The notes: a model not told the origin generated them from the letters alone. 64,000 bases of DNA from Oscillospiraceae bacterium (GCA_009783265.1 WRHM01000011.1:1-64000); one strand, 5' to 3'; shown: positions 19,733 to 28,978, numbered from the stretch's first letter. Numbers and translations: made by a program.

Positions 19733-20749
19733 ATGAAAGCGTTAGTTCTGGAAACTGCCGGAAAACTTGTTATGAAAGAATGCGCTAAACCTGTGCCGAA
19801 AAATAACGAAGTTCTTGTAAAGACAATGGCGGCGACAATTTGCACATCTGATATAAACGATATAAATTATAATCCGTTCGGGATAGAACTGCCGATGATA
19901 ATGGGGCATGAAGGTGCGGGAATTATTGAAAAACTGGGCGACGAAGTAATTGATTTTTTTATCGGCGATGAAATTGCGGCTCACCCTGTCATGCCTTGCG
20001 GAAAATGCGTATCTTGTAAACGGGGATTATCGCATTTGTGCGACGATATGGAACATCTCGGATTAAATCACGGCGGAGTATTCGCCGAATATTTTACGAT
20101 AAGAGCCGACAGGATTCGCAAAAAACCAAAAAATATAAGCTTTGCGGCAGCGACTTTAATGGAGCCTGTCTGCGTATGTATCGAAGCGGTCAAAAGGGCA
20201 AATATAACAACTGAAAAAAGCAATATTCTTGTAATCGGCGACGGGCCGTTCGGGATTATGATTGCGAATATATGCGAGTTATTATATCCCGGAAATAAAA
20301 TTATTGTTTCCGGAACTTATGATTTTAAATTAAATTATGCCGGGAACGCCGAAAAAATAAATATAAATAATTATAAATCTATAGAAATCGCTGATGAAAT
20401 ATTAAAAAGAACAAACGGCGAGGGGATTGACAGCGCGTTTATATGCGCCGGAACCGGCGACGCTCTCGATACCGCAATCGAAGCCTGCCGTTCAAGAGGC
20501 ACGGTTTGTATGTTTTCGGCAATCCATGATAAAATCCCGGTCGATATGTTCAAAGTGCATGTAAAAGAGCTAAATATCTGCGGAAGCTGCAACGATATGG
20601 ATTATCTTGACGACGCTATAGATATACTGTCAAAAAGTAAAATAGCCGGTGTGATAACTCATGAATTATTATTTGACGAATATAAAAAAGCATTCGAGAT
20701 TGCAGGGGATAAAACAAGTGAAACTTTGAAAGTCAGCATGATTTTTTAA
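19733..20749 (+). CDS. Zinc-dependent medium-chain alcohol/polyol dehydrogenase
   Basis: A 338-residue MDR-family enzyme. Catalytic zinc ligands are C37 and H59-E60 (GHEGAGIIEKLGD). The structural zinc is bound by C89, C92, C95 and C103 (PCGKCVSCKRGLSHLC). The Rossmann region has VIGDGPFGIM. Closest in pattern to sorbitol/threonine dehydrogenase-like enzymes that oxidise a sugar or polyol hydroxyl with NAD. It is the fifth gene of the operon and probably catalyses an oxidation in the pathway for the imported compound. The exact substrate cannot be told. Confidence 0.88.
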   Translation: MKALVLETAGKLVMKECAKPVPKNNEVLVKTMAATICTSDINDINYNPFGIELPMIMGHEGAGIIEKLGDEVIDFFIGDEIAAHPVMPCGKCVSCKRGLSHLCDDMEHLGLNHGGVFAEYFTIRADRIRKKPKNISFAAATLMEPVCVCIEAVKRANITTEKSNILVIGDGPFGIMIANICELLYPGNKIIVSGTYDFKLNYAGNAEKININNYKSIEIADEILKRTNGEGIDSAFICAGTGDALDTAIEACRSRGTVCMFSAIHDKIPVDMFKVHVKELNICGSCNDMDYLDDAIDILSKSKIAGVITHELLFDEYKKAFEIAGDKTSETLKVSMIF

Positions 20750-20798
20750 ATTTATATTATATTTATATATTAAATAAATAGGGAGGGATTTTGTTAAT

Positions 20799-22349
20799 AT
20801 GAAACAAATTAAAAGACAAATTTTATTGTTGATTTTTATATTTATATTAAGTTTAAGCGTTATTTTAATATTTTCTGCCTGCGCAAAAGACGATAATTCA
20901 AATAAAGATATAAAAAACGATGATAATAGCGTAACAGATAATGAAAATCCGAAAGACGAAGCTGCGGAAGATAAAGAAGAAACTACAGATATTAAAAACC
21001 CAATTCCCGAAGATGTGAAATTCGGCGGCGAGGAAATACGGATTTTGCATTGTACTTATTTTGAAAATGAAATAGATTTTATGCACGTGGACGGCGAAAT
21101 CGGCGAAATAGTGAACGATACTATTTATAAGCGCAATTTAAAAGTGCAGAATGATTTAAGCGTCAGTTTTAATTTTATCGACATAGTTCTTCAAAACGGC
21201 GGCGATTTCCAGAGAATGGTGAAAAATTCTATTAAATCAGGCTCTGACGACTATGATATGCTGATCGGCGTCCAGTATGACTGCGTCCAGTTAGCCACAT
21301 CTAATGTTTACGCGAATTTAATAAACGCGCCTTATATTGATTTGGATAAACCGTGGTGGCCCGCCAAAAACATTCAGGAAGAGCTGGTAATCGGCAAAGA
21401 TGTTTTATATTTTCTCGGCGGGGATATTTCTTTGAATTTTATACGCAACATGGGCTGCGCTTTTTTTAACAAACAAGTTTATTTAGAAAATTTCGGCAAT
21501 CCGGATGAAATGTATAAATTAGTTCTTGACGGAAAATGGACGATTGACAAACTCGACGAAATGTGCAAATCAATGTATAAAGATTTAAACGGCGATGGAA
21601 AACCCGATAACGACGATCAATACGGCTGCGGAGTTATAACAAATAATCTTACAGACCATTTTACGTATGCCGCAGGAGTACGCGCAACAGAGAGAGACGA
21701 AAACGGCGTGCCGTATTTCATAATGAACAGTGAAAAAACAGTTTCTTTTACTGAAAAACTGCACAGTTTATTTTACAATAACGAAGGCGTAAGGGTATTT
21801 GTTTCAGCAGAAGAAACTAATAATATATTAATACCGGATAAATTCAGGAATAACGAGTTATTATTTGATTTCGGCTGGTTTTATATATCTGAAATTCTGC
21901 GCGACATGAAAACGGATTACGGGATTATACCGTTCCCTAAATATGATGAAAGCCAAATATCTTATCTGTCGCTTGCGCATGATATAGTGCCTCTATACTG
22001 CGTTCCGCAGACATGCGAAAAAACAGAGGCGGTCTGCGCAATACTGGAATCAATGGCGTTTGAGAGTTATAAGACAGTTGTTCCGGCATATTATGAAATT
22101 GCCTTGAAATTAAAATATACGCGAGACACAGACGACGACGCGTTTAAAATTATAGATATGATTCACGATAACTGCACGACGGATTTCGCGTATGTATATA
22201 ATTACACGCTTAATAACGTCGGTTTGATAATGCGGGAATTAATGGCCGCGAAAAATGCCGATTTTGCTTCGAGATATGAAAAAATAGAGACAAAAGCGCA
22301 GGCTAATCTTGAAAAATTGATTGATACATATTTGAATAACGGCGGTTAA
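20799..22349 (+). CDS. Extracellular solute-binding lipoprotein, divergent paralogue (copy 2)
   Basis: A 516-residue lipoprotein with signal peptide and lipobox IFSA-C28, followed by an acidic linker. The fold matches the other two binding proteins, with an EF-hand-like loop from residue 262 (DLNGDGKPDNDD) and the shared PLPK/PFPKYD and VVPAYYE segments. It is clearly more divergent than copies 1 and 3 are from each other, so it may bind a different ligand or a different part of the same glycan. Sixth gene of the operon, behind GGGAGGG. Confidence 0.85.
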   Translation: MKQIKRQILLLIFIFILSLSVILIFSACAKDDNSNKDIKNDDNSVTDNENPKDEAAEDKEETTDIKNPIPEDVKFGGEEIRILHCTYFENEIDFMHVDGEIGEIVNDTIYKRNLKVQNDLSVSFNFIDIVLQNGGDFQRMVKNSIKSGSDDYDMLIGVQYDCVQLATSNVYANLINAPYIDLDKPWWPAKNIQEELVIGKDVLYFLGGDISLNFIRNMGCAFFNKQVYLENFGNPDEMYKLVLDGKWTIDKLDEMCKSMYKDLNGDGKPDNDDQYGCGVITNNLTDHFTYAAGVRATERDENGVPYFIMNSEKTVSFTEKLHSLFYNNEGVRVFVSAEETNNILIPDKFRNNELLFDFGWFYISEILRDMKTDYGIIPFPKYDESQISYLSLAHDIVPLYCVPQTCEKTEAVCAILESMAFESYKTVVPAYYEIALKLKYTRDTDDDAFKIIDMIHDNCTTDFAYVYNYTLNNVGLIMRELMAAKNADFASRYEKIETKAQANLEKLIDTYLNNGG

Positions 22350-22380
22350 TATTAATAATTTACAGGCAAGGAGATAAATT

Positions 22381-23046
22381 ATGACGGAATCAGACAGGGA
22401 ATTATTCAAATGGATAAAAGAAAATTTATATACGGCGGTTGTATGCGATATTTTAGATGAACTTGGATACAGAAATCAGGCAATGCACCAGAGGCTCCGG
22501 CCGTTAGACGGCGATTGCTGTAATATTGTCGGCAGGGCGCGCACTTTCAGGTGGATGGAAATAGATTACGAAGCCGATCCGCCGTACGGCGTTGAAATTG
22601 AAGCGATGGATTCGCTCAGGGAAGGCGACGTGGCAGTTCATTCGACTGATTACAGCGGAACAAATGCGCCGTGGGGCGAACTGATGTCTACGGTATCAAA
22701 AATAAAAGGCGTCGCCGGTTGTATCTGCGACAGCCAGATAAGAGACTGCGTTAAAATCAAAGAAATGAAATTCCCGGTTTTTTATGCCGGTATTCGTCCC
22801 CTTGACAGCAAAGGCAGGGGATTGGTAATAGCTTATGACGTTCCGGTAAAATGCGGTGAAGTAACGGTAAATCCGGGCGATATAATCTTCGCGGATTTTG
22901 ACGGCGTAGTCGTTATCCCTGCAACTATCGAAAAAGAACTGTTTGAATCTGCAAAAAACAAAGCGGAAAAAGAAAATTTATCGCGCAAAGAACTTCTCGA
23001 GGGAAAAACTTTACGCGAAGTTTATGATAAATACGGAGCGTTATAA
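22381..23046 (+). CDS. RraA-like protein (HMG/CHA aldolase family), copy 1
   Basis: 221 residues of the RraA / 4-hydroxy-4-methyl-2-oxoglutarate aldolase fold. The hallmark R121-D122 follows GCICDSQI, and the C-terminal signature is ADFDGVVVIP (171-180). Members include class II aldolases that split alpha-keto acids with a divalent metal, and RNase E-inhibitor homologues. In Firmicutes lacking that RNase E system, an aldolase or decarboxylase role is likelier. Seventh gene of the operon, consistent with cleavage of a catabolic keto acid. A second family member is at 26544. Confidence 0.82.
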   Translation: MTESDRELFKWIKENLYTAVVCDILDELGYRNQAMHQRLRPLDGDCCNIVGRARTFRWMEIDYEADPPYGVEIEAMDSLREGDVAVHSTDYSGTNAPWGELMSTVSKIKGVAGCICDSQIRDCVKIKEMKFPVFYAGIRPLDSKGRGLVIAYDVPVKCGEVTVNPGDIIFADFDGVVVIPATIEKELFESAKNKAEKENLSRKELLEGKTLREVYDKYGAL

Positions 23047-23089
23047 ATTTATATAAAATTATTTAATTAAAAGAGGCGGAATTATAATT

Positions 23090-24589
23090 ATGAAAAAAAT
23101 TTATAAAAACAAATTTATTGTTTTAATTTTGATTTTGCAAATTGTATTATGCTCAGTTTTTATTTCATGCGGCGAAAATAAAGCCAATGAAACAAAAACG
23201 CCCGATAATAATGCAGATGTCAACAATGCGGACGGAAATTCCGGCGAATTAAATGTGCCGGAAGCAGTTGATGAATTATACCCCTATCCGGAACATGATT
23301 TCAAAAATGAAATTATAAATATTTTATCGCGGAGGGACGGCTGGGCTGACGGAAGTCAGGACTTAGAGGATTTATTTGTTGAGAGTATGACCGGGGAAGT
23401 ATTTAACGATGCTGTTTATGACCGTACAAAAAAAGTGGAAGAAAAATATAACGTAGAAATAAAAATGATATATATAGCCGACCCTACAGCGACAATAACT
23501 AAAAGCATTAAAGCCGATAACGACGAATATCAATTGATACAGGAAAAGCTTATGTTTATGTCGTCAAGTCTTGCCACGCAGAATTATTTGATTAATTTAG
23601 AGAATATCGGAAGTATAAATTTAGACGCTCCGTGGTATAACCGAAATGCGATAAAAGACATGTCGATAAATAATAAAGTAACTGCTCTTGGCGGAGATAT
23701 GACAATAAACGACAAATCAGGGGTTATAATGGCGGTATTTAATAAAAAAATGCTTGAAGATTACGCTCTTGAAAATTTATATACTACAGTCAGGGACGGC
23801 AAATGGACGCTTGATAAACTATATGAATTAATCATGCAGACTACTGTTGATTTAAACGGGGACGGAAAATACACGTTTAAAGACGATCAGTGGGGGCTTG
23901 TATGCGAAGATTACGGCGGCTGGATGCTTGCGATAGCGAGCGGGAACAGGTTAGCCGCTCTTGACGGGAACGGAATGCCGTACATGACTGCCGTTACTGA
24001 AAAAAGCGTATCGGATTATGATAAAATAATGAAAATAATGTATGAAAAACAGGGCAGGGCAGAGACAGGCGACGATGAGGCGCATGTGCGTATATTTTTA
24101 GAAAACAGATGTTTTATATCTATTGATATGATGTCGAATATCGCGATGCTGAGAGGCATGGACGAAGATTTCGGCATAATTCCGTTGCCTAAACAAGACG
24201 TAAACCAAAAAGATTATATCACAACTATTTCTCCTTGGCAATCGAGATTTATCGCAATGCCGTCAACATGCGGCAATCCCGAAATGGTCGGCGCGGTAGT
24301 TGACGCGATGTCGCGTGAATCTGTAAATACTATAGCTCCGGCTTATTATAATAATTTATTAAATCAGAAAATCGCGCGCGACGAAGAATCAATCGAAATG
24401 ATTCAGCAGATATTTGATTCTATTATATATGATATAGGCTCAGTATTTAATTGGGGCGGAATATGGGATTTACAGCATTCATTTTTTAGCACAAAACAAC
24501 AGGATTACGCAGGTTATTATGAAAAATATGTAGGCAAAGTCGAAGCCGCGCTTGAAAAAACAATAGAAACAATGCAGCAATTTGATTAA
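23090..24589 (+). CDS. Extracellular solute-binding lipoprotein, copy 3 (paralogue of copy 1)
   Basis: A 499-residue lipoprotein with lipobox FIS-C27 followed by GENKANE, almost the same as GENKSDE in copy 1. The EF-hand-like loop starts at residue 254 (DLNGDGKYTFKDD). Identity with copy 1 is high along the whole length by eye, including the C-terminal KTIETMQQFD, so this is a duplication that has been kept. Last gene of the operon; a terminator follows 13 bases after the stop. Differences cluster in the mature N-terminus and scattered surface positions, which could mean altered ligand preference. Confidence 0.86.
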   Translation: MKKIYKNKFIVLILILQIVLCSVFISCGENKANETKTPDNNADVNNADGNSGELNVPEAVDELYPYPEHDFKNEIINILSRRDGWADGSQDLEDLFVESMTGEVFNDAVYDRTKKVEEKYNVEIKMIYIADPTATITKSIKADNDEYQLIQEKLMFMSSSLATQNYLINLENIGSINLDAPWYNRNAIKDMSINNKVTALGGDMTINDKSGVIMAVFNKKMLEDYALENLYTTVRDGKWTLDKLYELIMQTTVDLNGDGKYTFKDDQWGLVCEDYGGWMLAIASGNRLAALDGNGMPYMTAVTEKSVSDYDKIMKIMYEKQGRAETGDDEAHVRIFLENRCFISIDMMSNIAMLRGMDEDFGIIPLPKQDVNQKDYITTISPWQSRFIAMPSTCGNPEMVGAVVDAMSRESVNTIAPAYYNNLLNQKIARDEESIEMIQQIFDSIIYDIGSVFNWGGIWDLQHSFFSTKQQDYAGYYEKYVGKVEAALEKTIETMQQFD

Positions 24590-24602
24590 TTATGATAATA
24601 AA

Positions 24603-24642
24603 AAATAAATGAGTGAAATTATTTTCACTCGTTTATTTTTTT
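24603..24642. terminator. Bidirectional terminator ending the uptake operon
   Basis: The stem AAATAAATGAGTGAAA pairs with TTCACTCGTTTATTT (one mismatch), followed by a run of T on the plus strand and A-rich sequence on the other side. It lies between the last binding-protein gene and the convergent GH16 gene. Confidence 0.85.
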
Positions 24643-24653
24643 GTTATATTATA

Positions 24654-25949
24654 TTATTTTGGCTGGTTATATACTTTTACATAATCCACAAGCATTTCAC
24701 CTTCGGTAAAATCGACCGGAAGCAAACCCGCCCAGTCCGCGCCCTCGACAGTTAATTTTATATAATTCGGGTTTTGATTTATACCGCAGTTATTATATTT
24801 TGAACCGCCGTCGCATCGCCAGAATTCCACTCCGTCAACATAAAATATATATTCATTCGGCGACCAGTCAAACGCGAATATGTGAAATTCGCCGTCATAT
24901 ATATCTATTATGCCCGGGACAGTATTATCGCTTCCGGTTCCTTTATGTTCGCTGCCGTACCCATCCCAATGTACTGCGGCGTTATAGCTGCTTTTTTCGT
25001 TAAATATCGATTCGACTATATCTATTTCCGTGCCGATTATTCCGGCGTCGGCGAGTATTCCCTGAGTCGGGCTCATAAGCCAGAACGCTCCCCACATGCC
25101 TCTGACTACCGGAAATTTTATTTTTGCTTCATAGTAACCGAATGTATTTTCAAATATTATATCAATATTATTCTGCAACATAGAACGTATTGCTCCGGCT
25201 CTTATCCAGTTTTTTGAAATTTTATTGTCAGAAGATTTTAACTCTCCCAATTCTGTATCGCGTACAAATCCCAAATGCAGACAGCCGTCGCTGACCGAAA
25301 CTAAATCTTCGTCCCATGTGCTTCGTCCCTGCCTGTCCCAATTTGGGCATTTATCCCATTTTGTATAATCAAGCTTATCCCCGACAAAATCATCATAAAA
25401 TAATAATTCAGGTTCGGCGTTTTCCAACGCCGTTTTTTCAAAAATAATTTTAATTATCATATTATCATTTAATATTTCCGAAGAAATAGATTCTATATTA
25501 TTTACAGGCAGGTTTTTTACGTCATCAAATTGCAATCCGTCAAACGTATTTTTATCAGATACAGGGGTAAGCGTTAAAACAGCGGTATATTGCGTATTTT
25601 TTTCAAATGTTTTTTCTGTTTTCGGGATCCATTCAAGAGTCTGCGTAAACATTTCACGCGAATTGGTGTTTTGCGTATTCGGATATTTAAACAATCCCTG
25701 CGGGTAATTTCCGGCAACGGGAGCATTTATAGTATATATAACCGGTGATGTTATCGTTGTTTTTTCGTTTGATTTATCTGATTTATTTGTTGTCGATTGC
25801 ATTGTATTTTCCCCCTTCATATTTTCAGTTAAATTAATTGATGCTGTATTATCTATAGATTCATGCGGGCTTAAAATATTATTGTTTTCGCCGCAGGAAT
25901 ATAATAAAACGGCAATAAAAATCAAAAATAAAATAATATATTTTTTCAT
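24654..25949 (-). CDS. GH16-family beta-glucanase lipoprotein
   Basis: 431 residues with lipobox LLYS-C19. A Ser/Thr/Asn-rich linker (about 22-70) and a bacterial Ig-like module (about 70-172, with YTAVLTLTPV) follow. The C-terminal GH16 jelly-roll domain (about 180-430) starts LLFYDDF and carries the catalytic motif E308-I-D310-I-V-E313, where E308 is the nucleophile and E313 the acid/base. GH16 enzymes cut beta-1,3/1,4-glucans, agar-type or related polysaccharides; this one would act on the cell surface. It is convergent with the binding-protein operon and could feed oligosaccharides to it, which is an inference from position. Confidence 0.88.
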   Translation of the reverse strand: MKKYIILFLIFIAVLLYSCGENNNILSPHESIDNTASINLTENMKGENTMQSTTNKSDKSNEKTTITSPVIYTINAPVAGNYPQGLFKYPNTQNTNSREMFTQTLEWIPKTEKTFEKNTQYTAVLTLTPVSDKNTFDGLQFDDVKNLPVNNIESISSEILNDNMIIKIIFEKTALENAEPELLFYDDFVGDKLDYTKWDKCPNWDRQGRSTWDEDLVSVSDGCLHLGFVRDTELGELKSSDNKISKNWIRAGAIRSMLQNNIDIIFENTFGYYEAKIKFPVVRGMWGAFWLMSPTQGILADAGIIGTEIDIVESIFNEKSSYNAAVHWDGYGSEHKGTGSDNTVPGIIDIYDGEFHIFAFDWSPNEYIFYVDGVEFWRCDGGSKYNNCGINQNPNYIKLTVEGADWAGLLPVDFTEGEMLVDYVKVYNQPK

Positions 25950-26013
25950 TTATTTGAACCTCATTTTTTGTTAGATTTTTAGATTTATTATAACATAAAT
26001 TTATATAAAAGTA

Positions 26014-26042
26014 TTGAATAAATATATTTTTTATGATAAAAT
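26014..26042 (+). promoter_or_regulatory. Sigma-A-type promoter of the PPC-domain/RraA pair
   Basis: TTGAAT (26014-26019) and TAAAAT (26037-26042) with a 17-base spacer, plus an extended -10 TG. The first start codon is 22 bases past the -10. On the opposite strand a TATAAT (complement of 25987-25992) with an extended TG may serve the divergent GH16 gene. Confidence 0.6.
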
Positions 26043-26063
26043 TATAGCGTGAGGTGAAATATT

Positions 26064-26498
26064 ATGAAAATATTTACAGGCGATTCGTTTGGAAAAGTTC
26101 ATGTCCTGCGCATTGACAGGGGCGAATATCTTTTGGAAAATATAGAAAATTTTATCAAAAGCAAAAATATAAATAACGCAGTTGTTCTTTCTGCTATAGG
26201 AACGGTTGATAATTGCGTTATGCACATGGTAATGACGACTACTTTGCCGCCAGTCGATAATTTTGTCAAATGGGAAGATAAGCCGTTAGAAATAACTTCG
26301 ATAAACGGCGTTATCGCAGACGGTTCGCCGCATTTGCACATGACAGTTTCTGATCATGAATATGCTTATGCGGGACATCTGGAACACGGTTGCAGGATTT
26401 TATATTTATGCGAAATCGTTATTGCCGAAATAAACGGATTTAATTTTCACAGGATCAGAAACGAGAATAATATTTTGGAATTGACGGATATAACATAA
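26064..26498 (+). CDS. PPC (DUF296) domain protein
   Basis: A 144-residue single-domain protein of the PPC/DUF296 family, known as the plant and prokaryote conserved domain of AT-hook proteins. Family features seen are GEYLLENIENFIKS, VVLSAIGTVDNC, SINGVIADGSPHLHM and the late AGHLEHGCRILYLCEIVI. Histidines in PHLHM and GHLEHG could bind a metal. Stand-alone bacterial members have no settled function. It is probably co-transcribed with the RraA-like gene 45 bases downstream, as a satellite of the catabolic region. Confidence 0.82.
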   Translation: MKIFTGDSFGKVHVLRIDRGEYLLENIENFIKSKNINNAVVLSAIGTVDNCVMHMVMTTTLPPVDNFVKWEDKPLEITSINGVIADGSPHLHMTVSDHEYAYAGHLEHGCRILYLCEIVIAEINGFNFHRIRNENNILELTDIT

Positions 26499-26543
26499 AT
26501 TTTAAATTAATATAATATTAAATAAATTCAGGAGGTATATTTT

Positions 26544-27257
26544 ATGGATAATCAGGAAAGACAAAAAATTTTAGAGATGTATAAAGATTTTCGCGTAACA
26601 GACGTCCGCGACGGTATGGACTGGTGCGGGTATCATCATTACGGAACGGTTCATCACAGCATAAAGCCTTTGTGGCGGACTAATGCCATAGGATTTGCGC
26701 GTACGGCGCGCTATCTGCCGTATGAAGGGCCTGTGCCAATGGTTACAGGTGAAGAATATACAAAATGGGTAGGCTGGTATTACGGCAATGTATGTACTGA
26801 CAAATGGAACGAAGATATTATCCCCGGAGATTTTATATGTCTTGATATTTGCGGGCTTGACGTGGGATTGTTGGGGTCAAATAATACTTTAAACTGCGTA
26901 AACAAAGGCGCGGCAGGATTTTTATTGAACGGCGGCGGAATCAGGGACACAGACGAAGTGATACTTGAGAAAATACCTGTATTTTCAAAGCATGTTTCAC
27001 AGCCGATGGATCAGGCGCGCATAAGATATTACGAAAAAAATATACCCGTAGCGATAGGCGGCGTGGCGATATATCCGGAAGATTTAATCGTAGCAGACGG
27101 CGACGGCGTAATTGTCGTGCCGAAAAAATTAATATATGAAGTCTACAAATATGCGTATCAGGAAATGAAAAACGATAAAATTCAAAGACGGAATCTGTAT
27201 GAAACAGGCAACCGTGAATTTGACGAAACCGTAGATACTTCGATATTGAATCAATAA
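26544..27257 (+). CDS. RraA-like protein, copy 2
   Basis: 237 residues of the RraA/HMG-aldolase family. The segment AAGFLLNGGGIRDTDEV gives the Arg-Asp pair, and VADGDGVIVVP is the C-terminal signature. It differs substantially from the 22381 protein, with an aromatic-rich insert (YTKWVGWYYGNVCTDKWNED) near the middle, so the two may not share a substrate. The ribosome-binding site is CAGGAGGT. It pairs with the PPC-domain gene in a small operon next to the larger catabolic one. Confidence 0.78.
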   Translation: MDNQERQKILEMYKDFRVTDVRDGMDWCGYHHYGTVHHSIKPLWRTNAIGFARTARYLPYEGPVPMVTGEEYTKWVGWYYGNVCTDKWNEDIIPGDFICLDICGLDVGLLGSNNTLNCVNKGAAGFLLNGGGIRDTDEVILEKIPVFSKHVSQPMDQARIRYYEKNIPVAIGGVAIYPEDLIVADGDGVIVVPKKLIYEVYKYAYQEMKNDKIQRRNLYETGNREFDETVDTSILNQ

Positions 27258-27369
27258 AATAATACAGTTAATATTGAATTGATAATAGTATATTATAATC
27301 TCCGTAGAATAAATATTTATTAATTATGATAAAATATTATATAAATTAAATAAATTAAGGGGAATAGAT

Positions 27370-28053
27370 ATGTTTTTCTACGAAAGCCCGATCGCATGGG
27401 GAATTGCGATTATATCTATGATAATTGCTGTATTCGCGCAGATTCGCGTAAAAAGCGCGTATAGTAAATATTCGAAAATTCGCGTTTCAGGGAATATGAC
27501 CGGAGCCGATGTTGCTCGTATGATAATAAATAATACAGATGTCGCTGTAATTCAGCATGACGGCGGGCAGATGAGCGACCATTTCGATCCGCGCAAAAAA
27601 ATTATCGCGTTATCGCCCGAAGTATATAACGGAAATACCGTCGCCGCTCTCGGCATAGCCGCGCATGAAGCCGGACACGCTTTGCAGCATAATCAAGGCT
27701 ACGCGCCTATAAAAATACGCAACGGAATTTTACCTGTAGCGCAAATCGGTTCTTTTATGGCGTTCCCGTTGGTTATTCTCGGACTTGCTTTTAGCTCAAT
27801 GGAATTTTTAATTGATCTGGGAATTATATTTTTTGCCGCGACCCTCGCATTTCAGCTTATCACTTTGCCTGTGGAATTTAATGCTTCGCGGCGCGCAGTG
27901 TCGATACTTGAAGGCAACGCATATCTGACAAAATCAGAATTGAACGGAGCAAAATCAATGCTAAGCGCAGCCGCCATGACTTATGTCGCGGCAGTTGTCA
28001 CTTCTATTTTACAGCTTATAAGATTATTGCTGCTCGCGCAACGGAGACGTTGA
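27370..28053 (+). CDS. yugP: Neutral zinc metallopeptidase, YugP family
   Basis: A 227-residue membrane protease-like protein. TM1 is about 8-24; the zinc motif H99-E-A-G-H103 lies in IAAHEAGHALQHNQGY; two hydrophobic segments (about 122-160) and a C-terminal one (about 200-222) follow. The VEFNASRRA segment supplies the third-ligand region of the family. Physiological substrates are not known. In many Clostridia this gene sits in the def-fmt-rsmB block; here it stands alone, far from that block at 60-62 kb. Confidence 0.85.
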   Translation: MFFYESPIAWGIAIISMIIAVFAQIRVKSAYSKYSKIRVSGNMTGADVARMIINNTDVAVIQHDGGQMSDHFDPRKKIIALSPEVYNGNTVAALGIAAHEAGHALQHNQGYAPIKIRNGILPVAQIGSFMAFPLVILGLAFSSMEFLIDLGIIFFAATLAFQLITLPVEFNASRRAVSILEGNAYLTKSELNGAKSMLSAAAMTYVAAVVTSILQLIRLLLLAQRRR

Positions 28054-28070
28054 TTTTTAAAATACAATAG

Positions 28071-28110
28071 AAAAACGAAACTGTGTTTTATTTTCACGGT
28101 TTCGTTTTTT
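28071..28110. terminator. Bidirectional terminator after yugP
   Basis: AAAAACGAAACTGTG pairs with CACGGTTTCGTTTTT (one G-T wobble) around a nine-base loop, followed by T. It separates the convergent yugP and beta-propeller-like genes. Confidence 0.85.
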
Positions 28111-28132
28111 GCGCAGAAAATGCTTATTATAT

Positions 28133-28978
28133 TCAGTCCAATTCCGTGTTGTATATGCTATGATAATCACTGCCAAACAATCTATTTTCATAAAGTACCA
28201 CGCCTTTATTATAGTCGCCGGTTGGAAAATTGAATTTTCCGCGTGGTTGTAGTGTTTCTGCGTCCCATAATGAAATTTGTCCTGAATCAGCAATTAAGAG
28301 ATTATCTTTATATATCCCGATTACAGACGCCATACTACTACTCACGGCTTTTTTAGCAGTGCAAAGTGTTTTAAAAGTCTTTAAATCTATGGCTCTGATT
28401 GATTTATCATGTTTTTTTATATATTTAACCCCTCCTTCGGGTATATAAATATCGTTCATTTTTTCTTTTAAATTTATTTTCTTAATGATTTGCAAATCGT
28501 TTTTATCAATTTCAAAAAATTCTTCTTTATACGATACGGCGTATATGCGGTTTCTGGTAATAGAATAAATATCAAGCGTCGAATCGCATATTTCATATTT
28601 GTCGAATTTTCTTGTTTTTGCATCTATAACGACAAGTTTTCCATTGCGAATTGCGATATAGATTTTTTGCATATCAAACCACATACCGCATATATCGGAC
28701 GATAAATTATCGCCTAACCGTATATTTTCAATCACTTTCAAATTACATTTATCAAGCACATAAAAATCACAAAAGTCTTTGAGATAAATAAATTCGTTAC
28801 AGATTATAAAACTCCGCGCTTTACCATCTTTATCGAAAATATCATTGTACTCTGCTTGCTCCATATTGAATAAATTGTATTTATTTATGTTTCGCTTTCC
28901 CATTATGTACAAAAAGTCTCCATCCGCCGCCATTCCCAAGCCATCGTTTTCCAAATCAAATATTTTTTTCTTTTCCAT
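28133..28978 (-). CDS. Hypothetical beta-propeller-like protein
   Basis: 281 residues, with no signal peptide or membrane segment. Repeating stretches of the form aromatic/hydrophobic strand, Asp-Lys, then turn (for example LYIMGKRNINKY, IYLKDFCDFYVLDK, IYAVSYKEEFFEIDKND, LLIADSGQISLWDAET) suggest a six- or seven-bladed propeller of the WD40/YVTN type. The start chosen is ATG at 28976-28978, with GAGG seven bases upstream; an earlier ATG at 28988-28990 lacks a good site. No enzymatic residue pattern was recognised. It is isolated between convergent and tandem neighbours. The function is unknown. Confidence 0.6.
   Translation of the reverse strand: MEKKKIFDLENDGLGMAADGDFLYIMGKRNINKYNLFNMEQAEYNDIFDKDGKARSFIICNEFIYLKDFCDFYVLDKCNLKVIENIRLGDNLSSDICGMWFDMQKIYIAIRNGKLVVIDAKTRKFDKYEICDSTLDIYSITRNRIYAVSYKEEFFEIDKNDLQIIKKINLKEKMNDIYIPEGGVKYIKKHDKSIRAIDLKTFKTLCTAKKAVSSSMASVIGIYKDNLLIADSGQISLWDAETLQPRGKFNFPTGDYNKGVVLYENRLFGSDYHSIYNTELD

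Noticed and set aside
22381-23046. RNase E activity regulator name (rraA) for the RraA-like proteins
   Set aside because: No support for an RNase E-linked role; the catabolic context fits an aldolase-type role better, so no gene symbol is given.
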